This document shows positions 39,347 through 50,700 of a stretch of 64,000 bases of DNA, piece after piece. Under the pieces are notes generated by a model. It was not told the origin of the DNA, ran no database searches, and saw nothing but the letters and a program-made list of their open reading frames with translations. How positions within the stretch are numbered: the first letter of the stretch is position 1; each line of letters opens with the position of its first letter. Source of the stretch: Molanna angustata. Its lineage: Eukaryota; Arthropoda; Insecta; Trichoptera; Molannidae. The DNA is taken from NCBI GenBank assembly GCA_963576475.1, contig OY754969.1, positions 29,177,388-29,241,387 of the forward strand. Reading direction: 5' to 3'. The translations under genes and the position numbers were made by a program.

Positions 39347-40416
39347 CAGGGCCGGATAAACGTGTTTTTGCACCCGTAGCAATATATTTGAATTCGCCCC
39401 CCCCATTTTTTTGGAATTTTAAATTTAAAATGATGTAAAATAACATCGGGTCTAAAATGACGAATCAGTTTATTAATATTACCTAGACCTACATATATAG
39501 TTGTTTATTATTATTTATAAAAATAGCCACAATTGGAGATTCATAATAATATTACATTTTTCCAATGTTACATTAATTGAGTCAATTTTGTTTTGTTTGA
39601 CAACATCAGATATAATGCCCAAACAACATGTTAAAAGTAGGCGAGCAAGATATTAGAATATTTGAATATTAGATATATTTGAATTCGCCCCCCCCCCATT
39701 TTTTTGGAATTTTAAATTTAAAATGATGTAAAATAACATCGGGTCTAAAATGACGAATCAGTTTATTAATATTACCTAGACCTACATATAAAGTTGTTTA
39801 TTATTATTTATGAAAATAGCCACAATTGGAGATACATAATAATATTACATTTTTCCAATGTTACATTATTTGAGTCAATTTTGTTTTGTTTGACAACATC
39901 AGATATAATGACCAAACAACATGTTAAAAGTAGGCGAGCAAGATATTAGAATATTTGAATATTAGATATATTTGAATTCGCCCCCCCCCCATTTTTTGGA
40001 ATTTTAAATTTAAATAGATGTAAAATAACATCGGGTCTAAAATGACGAATCAGTTTATTATATTACCTAGACCTACATATATAGTTGTTTATTATTATTT
40101 ATAAAAATAGCCACAATTGGAGATTCATAATAATATTACATTTTTCAATGTTACATTAATTGAGTCAATTTGTTTTGTTTGACAACATCAGATATAATGC
40201 CCAAACAACATGTTAAAAGTAGGCGAGCACGATAGTAGCACTAAGCGGGATTTTTTACATATCATGCCGAGCCTCTATCCGGGTACGCAAAGAGAACCGA
40301 GTGCCATACCTGCGATTTTTTTGTTTTATATGATTAACATTTTAGAATTTTATGCGCCCTTTTTAAGACCGCCCTGACTTCTTGTTCCTGATTGTTCTAT
40401 GATTTATCCGGCCCTG
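39347..40416. mobile_element. hAT-like non-autonomous element with internal triplication
   Basis: Terminal inverted repeats CAGGGCCGGATAAA (left) and TTTATCCGGCCCTG (right) bound 1070 bp. The 8-bp GGTAGATG is duplicated exactly at 39339-39346 and 40417-40424. CAGGG(G/C)...-type ends with 8-bp duplications are characteristic of hAT. The interior is mainly three tandem 291-293 bp units (39388-40235). There is no transposase, though the terminal TGCGCCCTTTTTAAGACCGC near 40345 could be part of the parent element. Confidence 0.92.
39388..40235. repeat. Tandem triplication, 291-293 bp unit
   Basis: Units start at 39388, 39679 and 39972 (TTGAATTCGCCCCCC...). They are nearly identical, differing mostly in the C-run length and a few single-base indels, and the third ends at about 40235. 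The whole array lies inside the hAT-like element. Confidence 0.95.
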
Positions 40417-40424
40417 GGTAGATG

Positions 40425-41455
40425 TGCAAACCGTTCCCCATTCTGCCTAAAATTGTCAAGGCATTTATCAATTTCAATCGTTGTAGCCTAGTTGTAGGTA
40501 CTGTTGATATTTGGGTCTGATATCTAATGAGTTTGCCGACCACTGGTACAGGTGATTGGTTGGACCAAATGAAAAGTTTTACAAACCCTGTGTACATGTT
40601 TGGTGCGATATGATAACAATTGACGAGACATGGGACTGATACTTTTAATAATGACAACCATTGTATTGTTTTTCTACTCGATTACGTAAAACACCCAATA
40701 GATGGCGTTGAATATTAGAAATGAAACTGGAAATATTACTCTGGAATATTTGTCTATGACGTTCACGTCCTTGATTTTCGGCATCGATGCCTTAAACACA
40801 GAAGCTCCCCTCCGGAGAGCGTGTAGAACCTTGGGCCGGTTGCTGGCAGTACCTGGAATAAAAGTATATTATTATAGTGATAGCTAAACATCTCTAAAAA
40901 TCACATGGGTGCACAGAAGACAAATTTGGGTTTTTTACTTGGTTGGTTTTATCACGTGTGTACGCAAACCGACCCCCATCCTGGCCAAAAAATTTCAAGA
41001 TATTTGGGGATTAGTATCTTCTTTTTCTGATACTCGTATTTCTCCACATATTTCTGTTGTCCGCCAGCTTCTTTATTTCATGGTAGCTGCTATAGGGCAC
41101 ATCACATCACTGATATCCAGCTGATCCAGGTGACTGTCACTTAGTATTTTTATGGGCTTTCAAGACTTTCTGTCTTAAATTCGGTGCACTATTATCTTCA
41201 CTATCACTGAGAAGTGAGCCAGTTGTTTCAACATGATTAGCTCTCTTTGGCACATTAAGTGCAGTGTCTGCAAGGTTTTAGAGTTCTCCGGACTCTTCGT
41301 ATGTTCTTTATGTGTTCTTTCAGAGTTTTGCAAGGGGCCGTTATTAGTCCCCATAAGCAGAACGGGTGGTGGTGGGGGAAGAACAGTAGTATTGTCTTTA
41401 TCTTCTTAGGAATACTATACTCTTTGTTTTAAATTTACTAGATAATTAACGTCGC
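40425..41455. other. Unassigned, somewhat GC-richer
   Basis: Open frames at 40397-40657 (minus), 40702-40887 and 40909-41124 (plus) show coding-like composition but no recognisable family. The part at 40890-41005 (AAATCACATGGGTGCACAGA) is a diverged copy of 32990-33085. Old mobile-element DNA is the likeliest explanation. Confidence 0.35.
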
Positions 41456-41460
41456 ATGGA

Positions 41461-41520
41461 TTGGTTGGAAGAAATTGCCTTAATACAATAAAACCACCAT
41501 CGTGAACTGTGGTTTACATA
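41461..41520 (+). repeat. LINE/SINE family B 3' tail fragment
   Basis: GGTTGGAAGAAATTGCCTTA then ATACAATAAAACCACCATCG is the degenerate shared tail found also at 14276 and 43978. Confidence 0.65.
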
Positions 41521-41778
41521 CACTAAATGAATAAAGAGAAATCGATTTCCTTCATACATAGTTGATCATAACATAATTCCTAGCTTGGATTCAATAGTAT
41601 TATTATTTTTTTTTTTTTCCTCATAAATTAAATTTAAATACATTATAATCAAAACCAACAATAAAATGTGTTTGTTGTGTGCTGCGAGAAGACATAAAAC
41701 CTAACAGACTAGATGTAAAATATAATTTGTCTCAAAAAATATACAAAAACTAATAAATTTGTTAAATAAATATTGTAA

Positions 41779-41901
41779 AAATGGCACAGTTGGTAAGCCG
41801 TTTGGCTTCTGTGCGGGCATACTGGGTTCGATCCCCGGTAGAGGAGATATTTACTTAAATTTATTTCTCATGCCAATATTGCTTCTCTGGGCTGGAAACA
41901 T
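41779..41901 (+). mobile_element. SINE family B (3' part cut off)
   Basis: The head ATGGCACAGTTGGTAAGCCG, anticodon-region GCTTCTGTGCGGGC and B box GGGTTCGATCCCCGG are followed by TTTATTTCTCATGCCAATA and TGCTTCTCTGGGCTGGAAAC. Compared with 48180-48370 the copy stops at GGAAACA, exactly where the foldback element 41902-42710 begins. Confidence 0.85.
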
Positions 41902-42710
41902 AGGCTAGGCATATTAGGATTTTCAGACGCAAATTTTTCTATAGTTTTTATTTTGTTTTATGGGTCGCTGATTACTAATTTGAAGTTTGCGGGCAAAAAT
42001 TTTTCTCAGAACTTTGTTTATTGGGCACTTTTTCACGAAATTTTGGCACTTTTTTCAGTTTTCGGCCTATATCGCAAAAATAATGCGTTAAAAAAAGGCG
42101 TGGCTCCTATTCTTCCACTTTTCCTTGTCCCTGCCCTTTTTCACATACATGGAAATATAGCCCCGTTTATTAATTATATACATTTCTAAAATTTGGCGTC
42201 AAACCTTAAGAATTTCGCGGCACACAAAAATGCCGCGGCACGGTGGTTGAAAATCAATAGGTAAGTCTTCCAAAGAAAAAAGTTATTTATGAGAAATGTA
42301 CTGTTATACAAATGATATAAATGGTATAATGTAATAAATTGTTACAACAGTTGAGCATCACATCAAGGGCGATTTCTGCGTATTCGGTTAATTTCACCAT
42401 ATGAAAATATGGCCCATTTCGGGCGCGCTCTAACGGCGAAACGGTTAATCTTACAAAATAACGATATGAATAAGAAATAAAGGAAATTTTGTCTTGAATG
42501 ATTTACCGAAAAAACGCTTTGTTTTCGCGATATCGGCCGAAAACTGACAAAAGTGCCAAAATTTGGTCTAAATGTGCCCAAAAAACAAAGTTCAAAGTTG
42601 CAAACTTGAAATTCATGTTCAGCGACCGAAAAAACATAAAGGGTGAAAAAATAAAAACTATAGCAAAATTTGCTTCTGAGACCCTATTTTTTTGCTAATA
42701 TGCCTAGCCT
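41902..42710. mobile_element. Foldback/MITE element with 5-bp TSD
   Basis: Perfect 16-bp ends AGGCTAGGCATATTAG / CTAATATGCCTAGCCT, with inverted similarity extending to about 215 bp on each side (shared blocks CTATAGTTTTTATTTT, TTTTGGCAC, CAGTTTTCGGCC, ATATCGC). The flanking 5-bp AACAT is duplicated (41897-41901 and 42711-42715). No coding region is recognised; plus and minus open frames over the arms are shadows. Superfamily unknown. Confidence 0.88.
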
Positions 42711-42789
42711 AACATTATTATTACAATTAAAAATACAATAAGGCGTAAAAAAACATAAAATTAATAACTATTAAATAACAATATTAATT

Positions 42790-43320
42790 CTATTTCTAAA
42801 AAACAAACCTCCTCAAAAATACTCCATCTTGAATAACACAAGAGGTAAAATATCGGGTAACTACTTGGTGCCAAAAATGAATACTAAATTTGGGCAAAGA
42901 TTTTTTGTATTTACTGCACCTCGAATTTATAATAAATTGCCATCGGACCTTAAAGGGTTAACTCAATTCAAAGCCCGTGGTACCAAGTGGCTACTCGATG
43001 TGGGTAGAACCCAAAATGAAAGTAACGTTGCAACAATAATTTCTTAACTAATTATTTTTTGTTGTCTGTTTATATTGTGTTTATTTTTATTTATTTCACT
43101 TTTAAAACTGTATTTTTTAATTTAAAATTATGTAAGTATTCCTAATGTTTATTTTTATAGCTTTCTTATTCTTTTGTTTTTTAATGTAATGTAATAATTT
43201 CACAAATGTACAGGTGGCTGCTTCAGAACAGATTTATTCTAGTGAGGCGGCTATCTTATATTAAAATAATGTATATGTTTATATGATCATAAATAAAATA
43301 AATAAAAAATAAATAAAAAA
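42790..43320 (+). mobile_element. CR1/L2-like LINE 3' fragment
   Basis: The frame 42829-43047 encodes a LINE ORF2 C-terminus (NTKFGQRFFVFTAPRIYNKL, then LPSDLKGL), related to 16190 and 50143. The 3' UTR includes a wobble-rich stem-loop (43217-43224 with 43244-43251) and ends with AATAAATAAAAAA-type repeats. Confidence 0.78.
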
Positions 43321-43929
43321 AACTTGTGAATAGGCATTGTAATTTTTGTACGAAAAATGTCATTAATGAAAGAAAGAAAAGTCAGAAATAATTGAAATAT
43401 TACTTTATAAACAATTTCATTGGATGTGGATCTAAAACTTTTCGATAGAGGGGAAATAAATATTTTTCCTTTAATAAAGAAAAAGGGGTTTTCATTGGAA
43501 ATGATAAATCTTCTAATATATAAAAATCTCGTGTCACAGTGTTTGTTATCGAACTCCTCCGAAACGGCTTGACCGATTTTTATGATTTTTTTTTGCGTTT
43601 ATTTGGTAGGTCTGAGAATAGGTTGTAGGCTATTTTTTATAAACCTATGTGATAGGGGTGGCCCTCTCCAGTATTTTTTTTTTTAGTTTTTTGACAAAAA
43701 TTTTTTTTAATTTTTTTTATTGAATCTGCATTAAAAAATACTTAAAACTCTAAATTTGCACTCTTTTATCACTAACCCCTATTTTTTAATAGCGATATTA
43801 CTATTTTTATTTTTATCCACAGATGCGCAATTGATTAATCACTGTCGTACGATAATTTTATTTATTTACGCATCCACAGGTTGCAAGATCGCAATTGATT
43901 AATCATGGTCGTACGATAATTTTTTATTA

Positions 43930-44392
43930 ATTAATTTATATAACACTTTTTGTACATACATAAAAGTACATAGTACAAATGGCGGACTAATTGCCTGGAG
44001 GCAATTTCTTCCAGTAAACCATCTGAGATCAAAAGTACATAACATAGTTTCGGCATATGTACATAATAACACAATAACACAACCAGTATAAGACAGCAAA
44101 ACAAAAAGTGAGAAATTACACAAATTCAGAAAGGAGAGGAAAATCAGAAAGGGAAGGGAGAGGATGAGGAGGGAACAAAAGGGATGGAAAGTGAAATTGA
44201 GAGGCAGAGTGAGCATTTAAGACGAGATTTGAAAATTGGAAGTGATGTGGCATTTCTAATATCAAATGCAAAATTGTTCCACAGCCGGGCAGCATGAATA
44301 GTGAAGGAAGATGAATAATAATCTGTAACGTGAGGTGGGATGGCAAGGGTTCTCTCTTCTCTAGACCGAAGTGGGATTCCATGAGAGGCCAA
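43930..44392 (-). mobile_element. LINE 3' fragment nested in the Helitron
   Basis: The minus frame 44392-44144 encodes an ORF2 C-terminus with REERTLAIPPHVTDYYSSSF then IHAARLWNNFAFDIRNATS, the conserved (A)A.LWN.LP-type ending of many LINEs. Its 3' tail on the minus strand is GAAGAAATTGCCTCCAGGCA then ATTAGTCCGCCA, which is shared with SINE family B. It is 5'-truncated. Confidence 0.8.
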
Positions 44393-44639
44393 CGGTTGAA
44401 ATCTTTCTTTCAGATATGTATGTGGGGATATTTTATGTATTTAACCCAGTGAAAACAGAAAGTGCGATTGTTATACAGGCGTCACCTCTCAACCAGCAAA
44501 CAGCAAGGAGTCGGGACGAGAAAGATGGCGGCCTCCTATCTCCCTCACACAATAAGCTTTCTGTCACTATCTACACAGTTTTCGGCCATTATTATAGTTT
44601 GTACATCGATCAGTGAGGAAATCGATTGTATTATTTCTG

Positions 44640-45558
44640 CGGAAATTCCAGATCCGTCTACTGATCAACCACTGTACGATATTGTTACAACAAACATGAT
44701 TCATGGCCCATGCGGTAAACTGAATCGTAATGTCTCACTATTGACTGATGAACAAATAATAATTTACGACCGCATTATGCAGGCAGTTTTGGGAGGAAAA
44801 GGTGGATTCTTTTTTTTTTATGCACCAGGTGGAACTGGCAAAACATTTCTCATTTCGCTAATTCTCGCCGAAATACGATCAAATAATGGCATCGCATTGA
44901 CTGTTGCATCATCTGGCATTGCAGCAACTTTATTAGATGGAGGCAGAACAGCAGGGATGAACTATCATCTGGGATGAATTCACTATGGCACACAAAAATT
45001 CGCTTGAGGCGTTGAACAGGACACTGAATGATATAAAAAACAACGACAAACTATTCGGCGGCTCTTCTTTCAGCTGATATCAGAGAAACACTTCCCGTCA
45101 TACTATGTTCAACGTACGCTGATGAGATCAATGCTTGCTTGAAATCATCGCCATTGAGGCGTAATGTTGAAAAAGTAGGTACAGCTAAAAGTAAACATGC
45201 GCGTTCAAATGCTTCAAGATCCATCCGCTGATTCATTCCCAAAACAATTGTTAGATATCGGCGATGGAATAGTTGCATTTTGAATGGCAAGTTCCGAGGC
45301 GAAAACGTATTGCTGTCACGAATCTCAATGATTACCACAGAAGTGGTAATTGAATTAAAACGCGTTCAATTTCCAAATAGATTGGCATTCTCAATGACAA
45401 TCGATAAGTCACAAGCCCAAACGATGTCTGTTTATGGCTTAGATTTGGGCAAACCATGCTTTTCACACGGACAATTATACGTGGCATGGGCAAACCATCC
45501 AGTTTGTTTGTGTTGGCTAAAGACGGACGGACAAAAAACATCGTACACTGGTCTTTGA
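44640..45558 (+). pseudogene. Helitron Rep/helicase remnant (Pif1-like)
   Basis: The first plus frame (within 44462-44977) has AEIPDPSTDQPLYDIV and NMIHGPCG from the region before the helicase, then (after an internal deletion) TDEQIIIYDRIM and the Walker A motif APGGTGKTF, continuing with VASSGIAATLLDGG. Frame breaks follow at about 44970-45280. The frame 45280-45558 gives the helicase C-terminus: LNGKFRGENVLLSRISMI-type start, RLAFSMTIDKSQAQT (motif V/VI region) and SHGQLYVAWA. The protein would unwind DNA in rolling-circle transposition. Here it is internally deleted and frameshifted, so not functional. Confidence 0.85.
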
Positions 45559-45747
45559 GATTGATATTGTTTTTTTTTAATTGACATAATTCAAGATAAA
45601 ATATATGTATCGGTTTTTTTAATTTACATTTAATTTTAAGAGATCAAGCTTTGAATATGTGAGTTTAGTTAATGAAGTAGGTACATTGAATTAAGAAAAT
45701 GAATGCTTGGTGTTTTATTTAATTTTATTTTATTTTTATTTAATGTA

Positions 45748-45965
45748 GCTTCTCGGGCAACTAACAGGTGCTATGTCAAGTAATTATTTAACACGCACCA
45801 AATAACAAGTTTGGGTTCAAGCCACATTCTGGATATTTACGATATTTATCGTCTCACAGATCCAGACTGCAAACACAATTTTAAAAACTGTGTCTCCACT
45901 GGGAATCGGACCCGGAACCTTTGGATCAGCAGTCAGATACCCAACCCACTGAGTCACGGAGGCCG
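45748..45965 (-). mobile_element. tRNA-derived SINE, family A (nested in the Helitron)
   Basis: On the minus strand: head GGCCTCCGTGACTCAGTGGG, B-box region GGTTCCGGGTCCGATTC, body CTGGATCTGTGAGACGATAA and tail ending GTTAGTTGCCCGAGAAGC. This is the most complete copy and defines the family, about 218 bp. Confidence 0.88.
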
Positions 45966-46129
45966 TTTTGTTATTTTTACAGGCCGTCATCGTCCACAGC
46001 GATCCATTCCTCTTTCACTCATAGATCCCATCCCCACATACATACAATAAGTTATTTTTTTTATTTAATTACCAAATTATTCACAAGAAATAAGTTATAT
46101 GGCAAAACAACGTTTGCCGGGTCAGCTAG

Positions 46130-46433
46130 TGCTTCTATATTATAGTATTAGGTACAATTATCTTCAATTATGGAACTCATTTATTTCTGTTCTATACATT
46201 TTTTTTAAACAAAAATAAAATCATTCAATTAAACAAAATGTGAGAGCATTTTGAAGTTGAGATGATATTATTTTCTCAATTTGTTTCCGCCTGTACGCTT
46301 CTTCTTCTTTTTACCTATATGACATTCCAATCAATTATTAGGATGATTTCTGCCAGTATAAAAATGTTATTAAATTATTTTGAGTCTTGAGGTTATTGCA
46401 TTATATATTATATACATTTATCTGATATTACAT
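46130..46433. other. Unassigned spacer
   Basis: About 300 bp of AT-rich sequence; nothing recognised. Confidence 0.4.
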
Positions 46434-47268
46434 GAAAATTATTCGAAACACAATTGTTCGAATGCGCAATTGTACGAATAACAATTTTTCGAAAATCAGT
46501 TATCAGAATGACAATTGTCCGAAAGCAAATTATTCGAACTAACATTTGTTGGAAAACCAATTAACCGAATTTAATATATTTTTGTGTCATTATGTTGCCT
46601 CCTTTGACATATTTGTTGTCAGTAAAATATATTCGATGAAGATTATTATTACTTGTTGTACATATTATTGTTGGGTACGTATGTTTGCACATTTTTAATA
46701 ACTGATGTTTGACAGCGCGGGATAGCCTAGTTTGTACACCAGTTTATGTTTATCTAATATTCACACCAATTTAGTTATTTTATTTTAATATTATACTTAC
46801 TTTTTTAATATATAATGCAACTGGCTCACACCAGTCGCAATTATAACTACAAACAAACCTAACCAACCTATTTTTACCAAAGTTTTGTAGGTTTAGGTTT
46901 AAAAAATAGGTGTAAATCCTAGGATATCTGACAGCGCGGTGCGTCGCCATGTTGTTTATTCCATAGATTTTTTTTATACATAATATACTATGTAGATGTA
47001 GTACTCCGTGCAAAAAGTGTGTCATTTGTTTTCGATTCATACAAAATTCGCTAACTACGACATCTAGTATATTATAATTAAAATCTATGGTTTATTCCTC
47101 TCACAATACTACCAACATGACGTCACAAAAATTCGAACAATTGTAAATTCTGATAATTGCGTGTTCGGAAAATTGTTTTTCGAAAAAATGTGATTCGAAT
47201 TATTGCCATTCGTAAAATTGATTTTCGTAAAATTGAGCATTCGAATAATTGTTTTTCGAATAATTTTC
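46434..47268. mobile_element. Element with TTCGAA-rich compound terminal inverted repeats
   Basis: Left end GAAAATTATTCGAAACACAA, right end (inverted) GAAAATTATTCGAAAAACAA. From the ends inward about 110-130 bp is built of degenerate 14-19 bp units of the type CAATTxTTCGAATG, inverted between the two ends. The 600-bp interior has two GACAGCGCGG motifs (46713 and 46931). No coding sequence and no clear duplication was found, so superfamily is undetermined. Confidence 0.8.
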
Positions 47269-47508
47269 CTGTCACCCATTTATCTATACGCTACAAAATA
47301 ACAAGGGTCCATAACGGTATAGGGCGTGTAGGCAAATATAATCGAACGCCACATTTTTATATATTGACATGAAAACATCACCAAATCACATTCATGACTC
47401 AATTTTCGTTTGCTGTTCAAGGTTTTAAACATTCCTCCTTTCACAATGCCGCTCACAAGGTCGTGACACGAAGGAAAATATATAATCAAAATAAAATGAA
47501 TCAAATAC
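47269..47508 (-). other. Lcch3 intron start, downstream of the loop exon
   Basis: Follows the donor at 47508-47507 (GAG then GTATTTG) on the minus strand. The expected TM4 exon was not recognised anywhere downstream in the window. Confidence 0.5.
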
Positions 47509-47769
47509 CTCTATTTCCTCGATACCGCAGTCCCGGAACCCTTGACAGACCTTGATGGTGTTGATAGGCAGAAGATGATCTGGCCATTCGGAAACTTGGA
47601 GGAAAACGTCCAGGCTCATCACTACATGCACTCTGTGGTCTTCGTCCTCTGATAGGAGCTATGGGACTCATCAGGTGTACATCCTGCAGCTCTATTATCT
47701 CACGTTCGTCGGGAAGTGATTTACTTCCAGGACTTCGCCCCTCTTCTTTTGTGGTAGATAAAATTTTCC
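47509..47769 (-). CDS. Lcch3: Lcch3 exon: TM3-TM4 cytoplasmic loop
   Basis: Acceptor TATTTTTAG, donor GAG then GTATTT, 261 nt. It encodes [16 protein letters not shown], then [16 protein letters not shown] and [14 protein letters not shown], matching the order of loop motifs known in insect LCCH3 (IIELQDV, then FPPSFR). Without a donor, a stop comes three codons later, so a TM4 exon must follow in an intact gene. Confidence 0.88.
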
Positions 47770-50700
47770 CTAAAAATAGATAGTTTTTTTTATTATATTG
47801 ACAAATAGTTTTACAACATACAAGAAGATTATCAAGATTGAATAGACTGCCAGGAATAATTATTATAGTAGTAATACTTAACTCTCAAGGAATTTAACAC
47901 AGTCGTAAAAAAATTTTGGGAGGCACCGACTTACAATAGTGTTTCCACATTTTTTCTATCGTCATTGTTTTTTGGTGTCCTGTAAAAGCCGGGTAATCGA
48001 AAATACAACAGGCAAATTAGGCAATAATATCTCACAAAGTTCAGCAATGAGATTCACCACCCATTTTGAATGTCGTTTTTTTAGGTGAGACGAGACTAGT
48101 GTGTGGGCATACATGCATGTGTCATACCGCTGGTTAGCCCAAATTGTGTGATGTAGGCCGTTGTATGTATGTAGGCCGACCGCCGTGGAACAGTTGGTAA
48201 GCCGTTTGGTTTCTGTGCGGGCGTCCTGGGTTCGATCCCCAGCAGAGAAATTATTTAAATTCATTTCTTACGCTATTATTGCATCTCTGGTCTGGAAACA
48301 CTTGTTAGTTTAAAGAAATTTCCATATGGCAATAAACTCGCCACTTGCGCAGGGTGCAAGGAAGTGTTTATTAATTTTATTATTATGTAGAAATAAAAAA
48401 ATACGGAGACAGTTTTTCAGGATTACAGATTAGGTACCAATTTTTCGAAAGAGTTGAAAATATGTAGTTTATGAAACAACTTATTTTCATCGTGATTTAT
48501 TTAATATTTCATATTGCTTCTTGGGCAACTGACATGTACTATGTCACATATTAATTTAACACGCACTCAACAACAAGTTGGCTCATTCTGGAGACTAAAC
48601 GATATTAATCGTCACACAGGTCCAGACGGATACACAATTAAAAACTGTGTCTCCACCGGGAATCGAACCCGGGACCATTGGATCAGCAGTCAGATACCTT
48701 ACTAAAATAAATGAGAGTAGGTACTTTAGTAACGATCTTACATCATTTAACTGCGGTCTTATCTTTCCGCTATCTTTCTACTTTAACCTTTACCTCCTAG
48801 CATTTGAGTAGGTATATTCATATTTGAAAAAAACTTTTTTTTTATAAAATTGGTATAACTTAATGTTTCTTGATAATTTTTATAAAATATAGTTTTTCTT
48901 CTAGTTATCAACACAATTTTTCAGAAAAAACAGACCAGTTGAAAAGGCCTTAACCAGGCGAAACGGTCTTTCTGTTTAATAAAACAGTATTTTTTTATTA
49001 AAAAAATAACACTTCAGTCTATTTTTCAACACAACATTCATATTATGTCTTTTTTCTTTTTTACAAGCAATCAATCTTCATCGATGCATAAACAAAGATT
49101 TTGTATATAAATCTTCCTTTTATCCATCACATAACCTTATATTCATTATTTTAATAATAGGTATGTTATTTATTTAAAAATAATATTACTAGGAATCTTC
49201 TTGTCTTCTCCATCTTTAGTTTTAGACTTGGTTTTCTTTTTCGCCCTTGCTCCCCAGTATGTATAGTTGACTGCAGCATACTCCAATAGTGCAGCGAACA
49301 CAAACACAAAGCACATCACCAAGTAAATATCGATGGCTTTCACGTAAGATATCCTCGGGAGACTGCTACGGACACCTGTACTGATCGTGGTCATCGTCAA
49401 GACAGTCGTTATTCCTGAAATCATGTTTATTTATAAATGCATCATAAATTTAAAAAGCGAAGAGCTATTGCAAGGCTAATCTAGTCTTGCATTCATAGGT
49501 CTTGCTCAGTCATGTTAGACTAGGTCTTGTAATCTCGCAATTTTCACAATATAATATATCTATTTATTATTAATATTACAATGAGGAAGTTACAAATACA
49601 ATTACATACTAGAGTAAGTTAAGTGAGTGTGTATATATAAGTGTGTGTATATGTGTTATTGATAATTATGTAATTGCTAGGGTACGATGAACACCTCAAT
49701 AGGAAGTCCTGTGCCGAGGTGTTAATTTGAACAGTTGTGTGACATAGATAGTACATTATGTATAGAGTTCTTGAATTAAATTATACATTAAATAATTATT
49801 GAGAAAAAAATGTAAAAGTTAATTATATTTGACTAGTTGTAATTATGTTATTGATTTGATCTGAACTGGTGTTATTTATCCATGCTGTTGTGTGATTATA
49901 GTATTTTTGTGACGATGTGTTTTGTGGTAGCAGTTTTAGTGAGGTTGGTAGGCAATTATGTAGTTTGATGGCATAGTATTTAAAATGTCTTTGTCCATGA
50001 GTAGTTTGTAACTTCGGGATATTTATTGTGTTTGTGATAGAGGATCTTGTTGTTCTTGGAGGTTGGGTAATGTGTATAGTGGGTAAGTTGTGTTTAAAAT
50101 GATTTAAAAGTGCAGATCTTGCGTATAATTGTCGAAGTGTCATAACTTCTAGTCTTGAAAATTACTTTGGAGCTTATATGTACATTCAATTTGCTTTTTA
50201 TTATTCATTTTTTTGCCTTGCTAACCGAGTCTATTGTATTATTTGTTGTACCTCCCCAAGTCAGCAATCCATAGGAAATGATCGATTGGCATATTGCAAA
50301 GTAAATTGATCGCAATATCTGACGTGGGAAGATGTTTCTTATGTTGTTTATTAGGTACAGCACTTTTTTAAGTTTATTTTTAATAAATTCGGTATGTGTT
50401 GACTATAGATTTTTATCAATTAAAATACCCAAATATTTGATATCTATTATTCTTTCAATACAATCACATTGACAAATGTTCAAGTTTTGTGTGCAAGTGT
50501 GTGATTTAATATTAATTGGTGCATGGGGTTGTCCTCTTTCTGTTATACTATGTGTGATGTATTTAGTTAAAAAAAAACAACCTCTAATATTATAAAAAAA
50601 CCTTAATTTACATACAAAGGGAAACAAAAAATAACTATCTTTGCTATTTTTATGAGATAACGAATGATCGTTTGAGATCTGAAAATATTCCATCCAATAA

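Larger units (their letters stand above)
43512..46129 (+). mobile_element. Helitron with both termini, degenerate, with nested insertions
   Basis: The 5' end TCTAATATATAAAAATCTCG followed by CGAACTCCTCCGAAACGGC matches the well-known Helitron 5' terminal region of arthropods. The 3' end has a short hairpin (GGCAAA 46101-46106 with TTTGCC 46113-46118) about 8 bp before the terminal CTAG (46126-46129), followed by host T. Helitrons insert between A and T without duplication; here the left flank is T at 43511, so the 5' base call is not fully typical. The interior has helicase remnants (44640-45558). A LINE fragment (43930-44392) and a SINE A (45748-45965) are nested within it. Direct repeats with GCGCAATTGATTAATCA / GTCGTACGATAATTTT lie at 43825-43925. 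Confidence 0.85.

Noticed and set aside
44022..44382. Alternative minus-strand frames next to the LINE tail
   Set aside because: Only the 44144-44392 frame carries the LINE C-terminal motif; others are shadows.
48180..48255. tRNA gene
   Set aside because: Same reasoning: head of SINE family B, repeated at 41779, 25530 and 62403.
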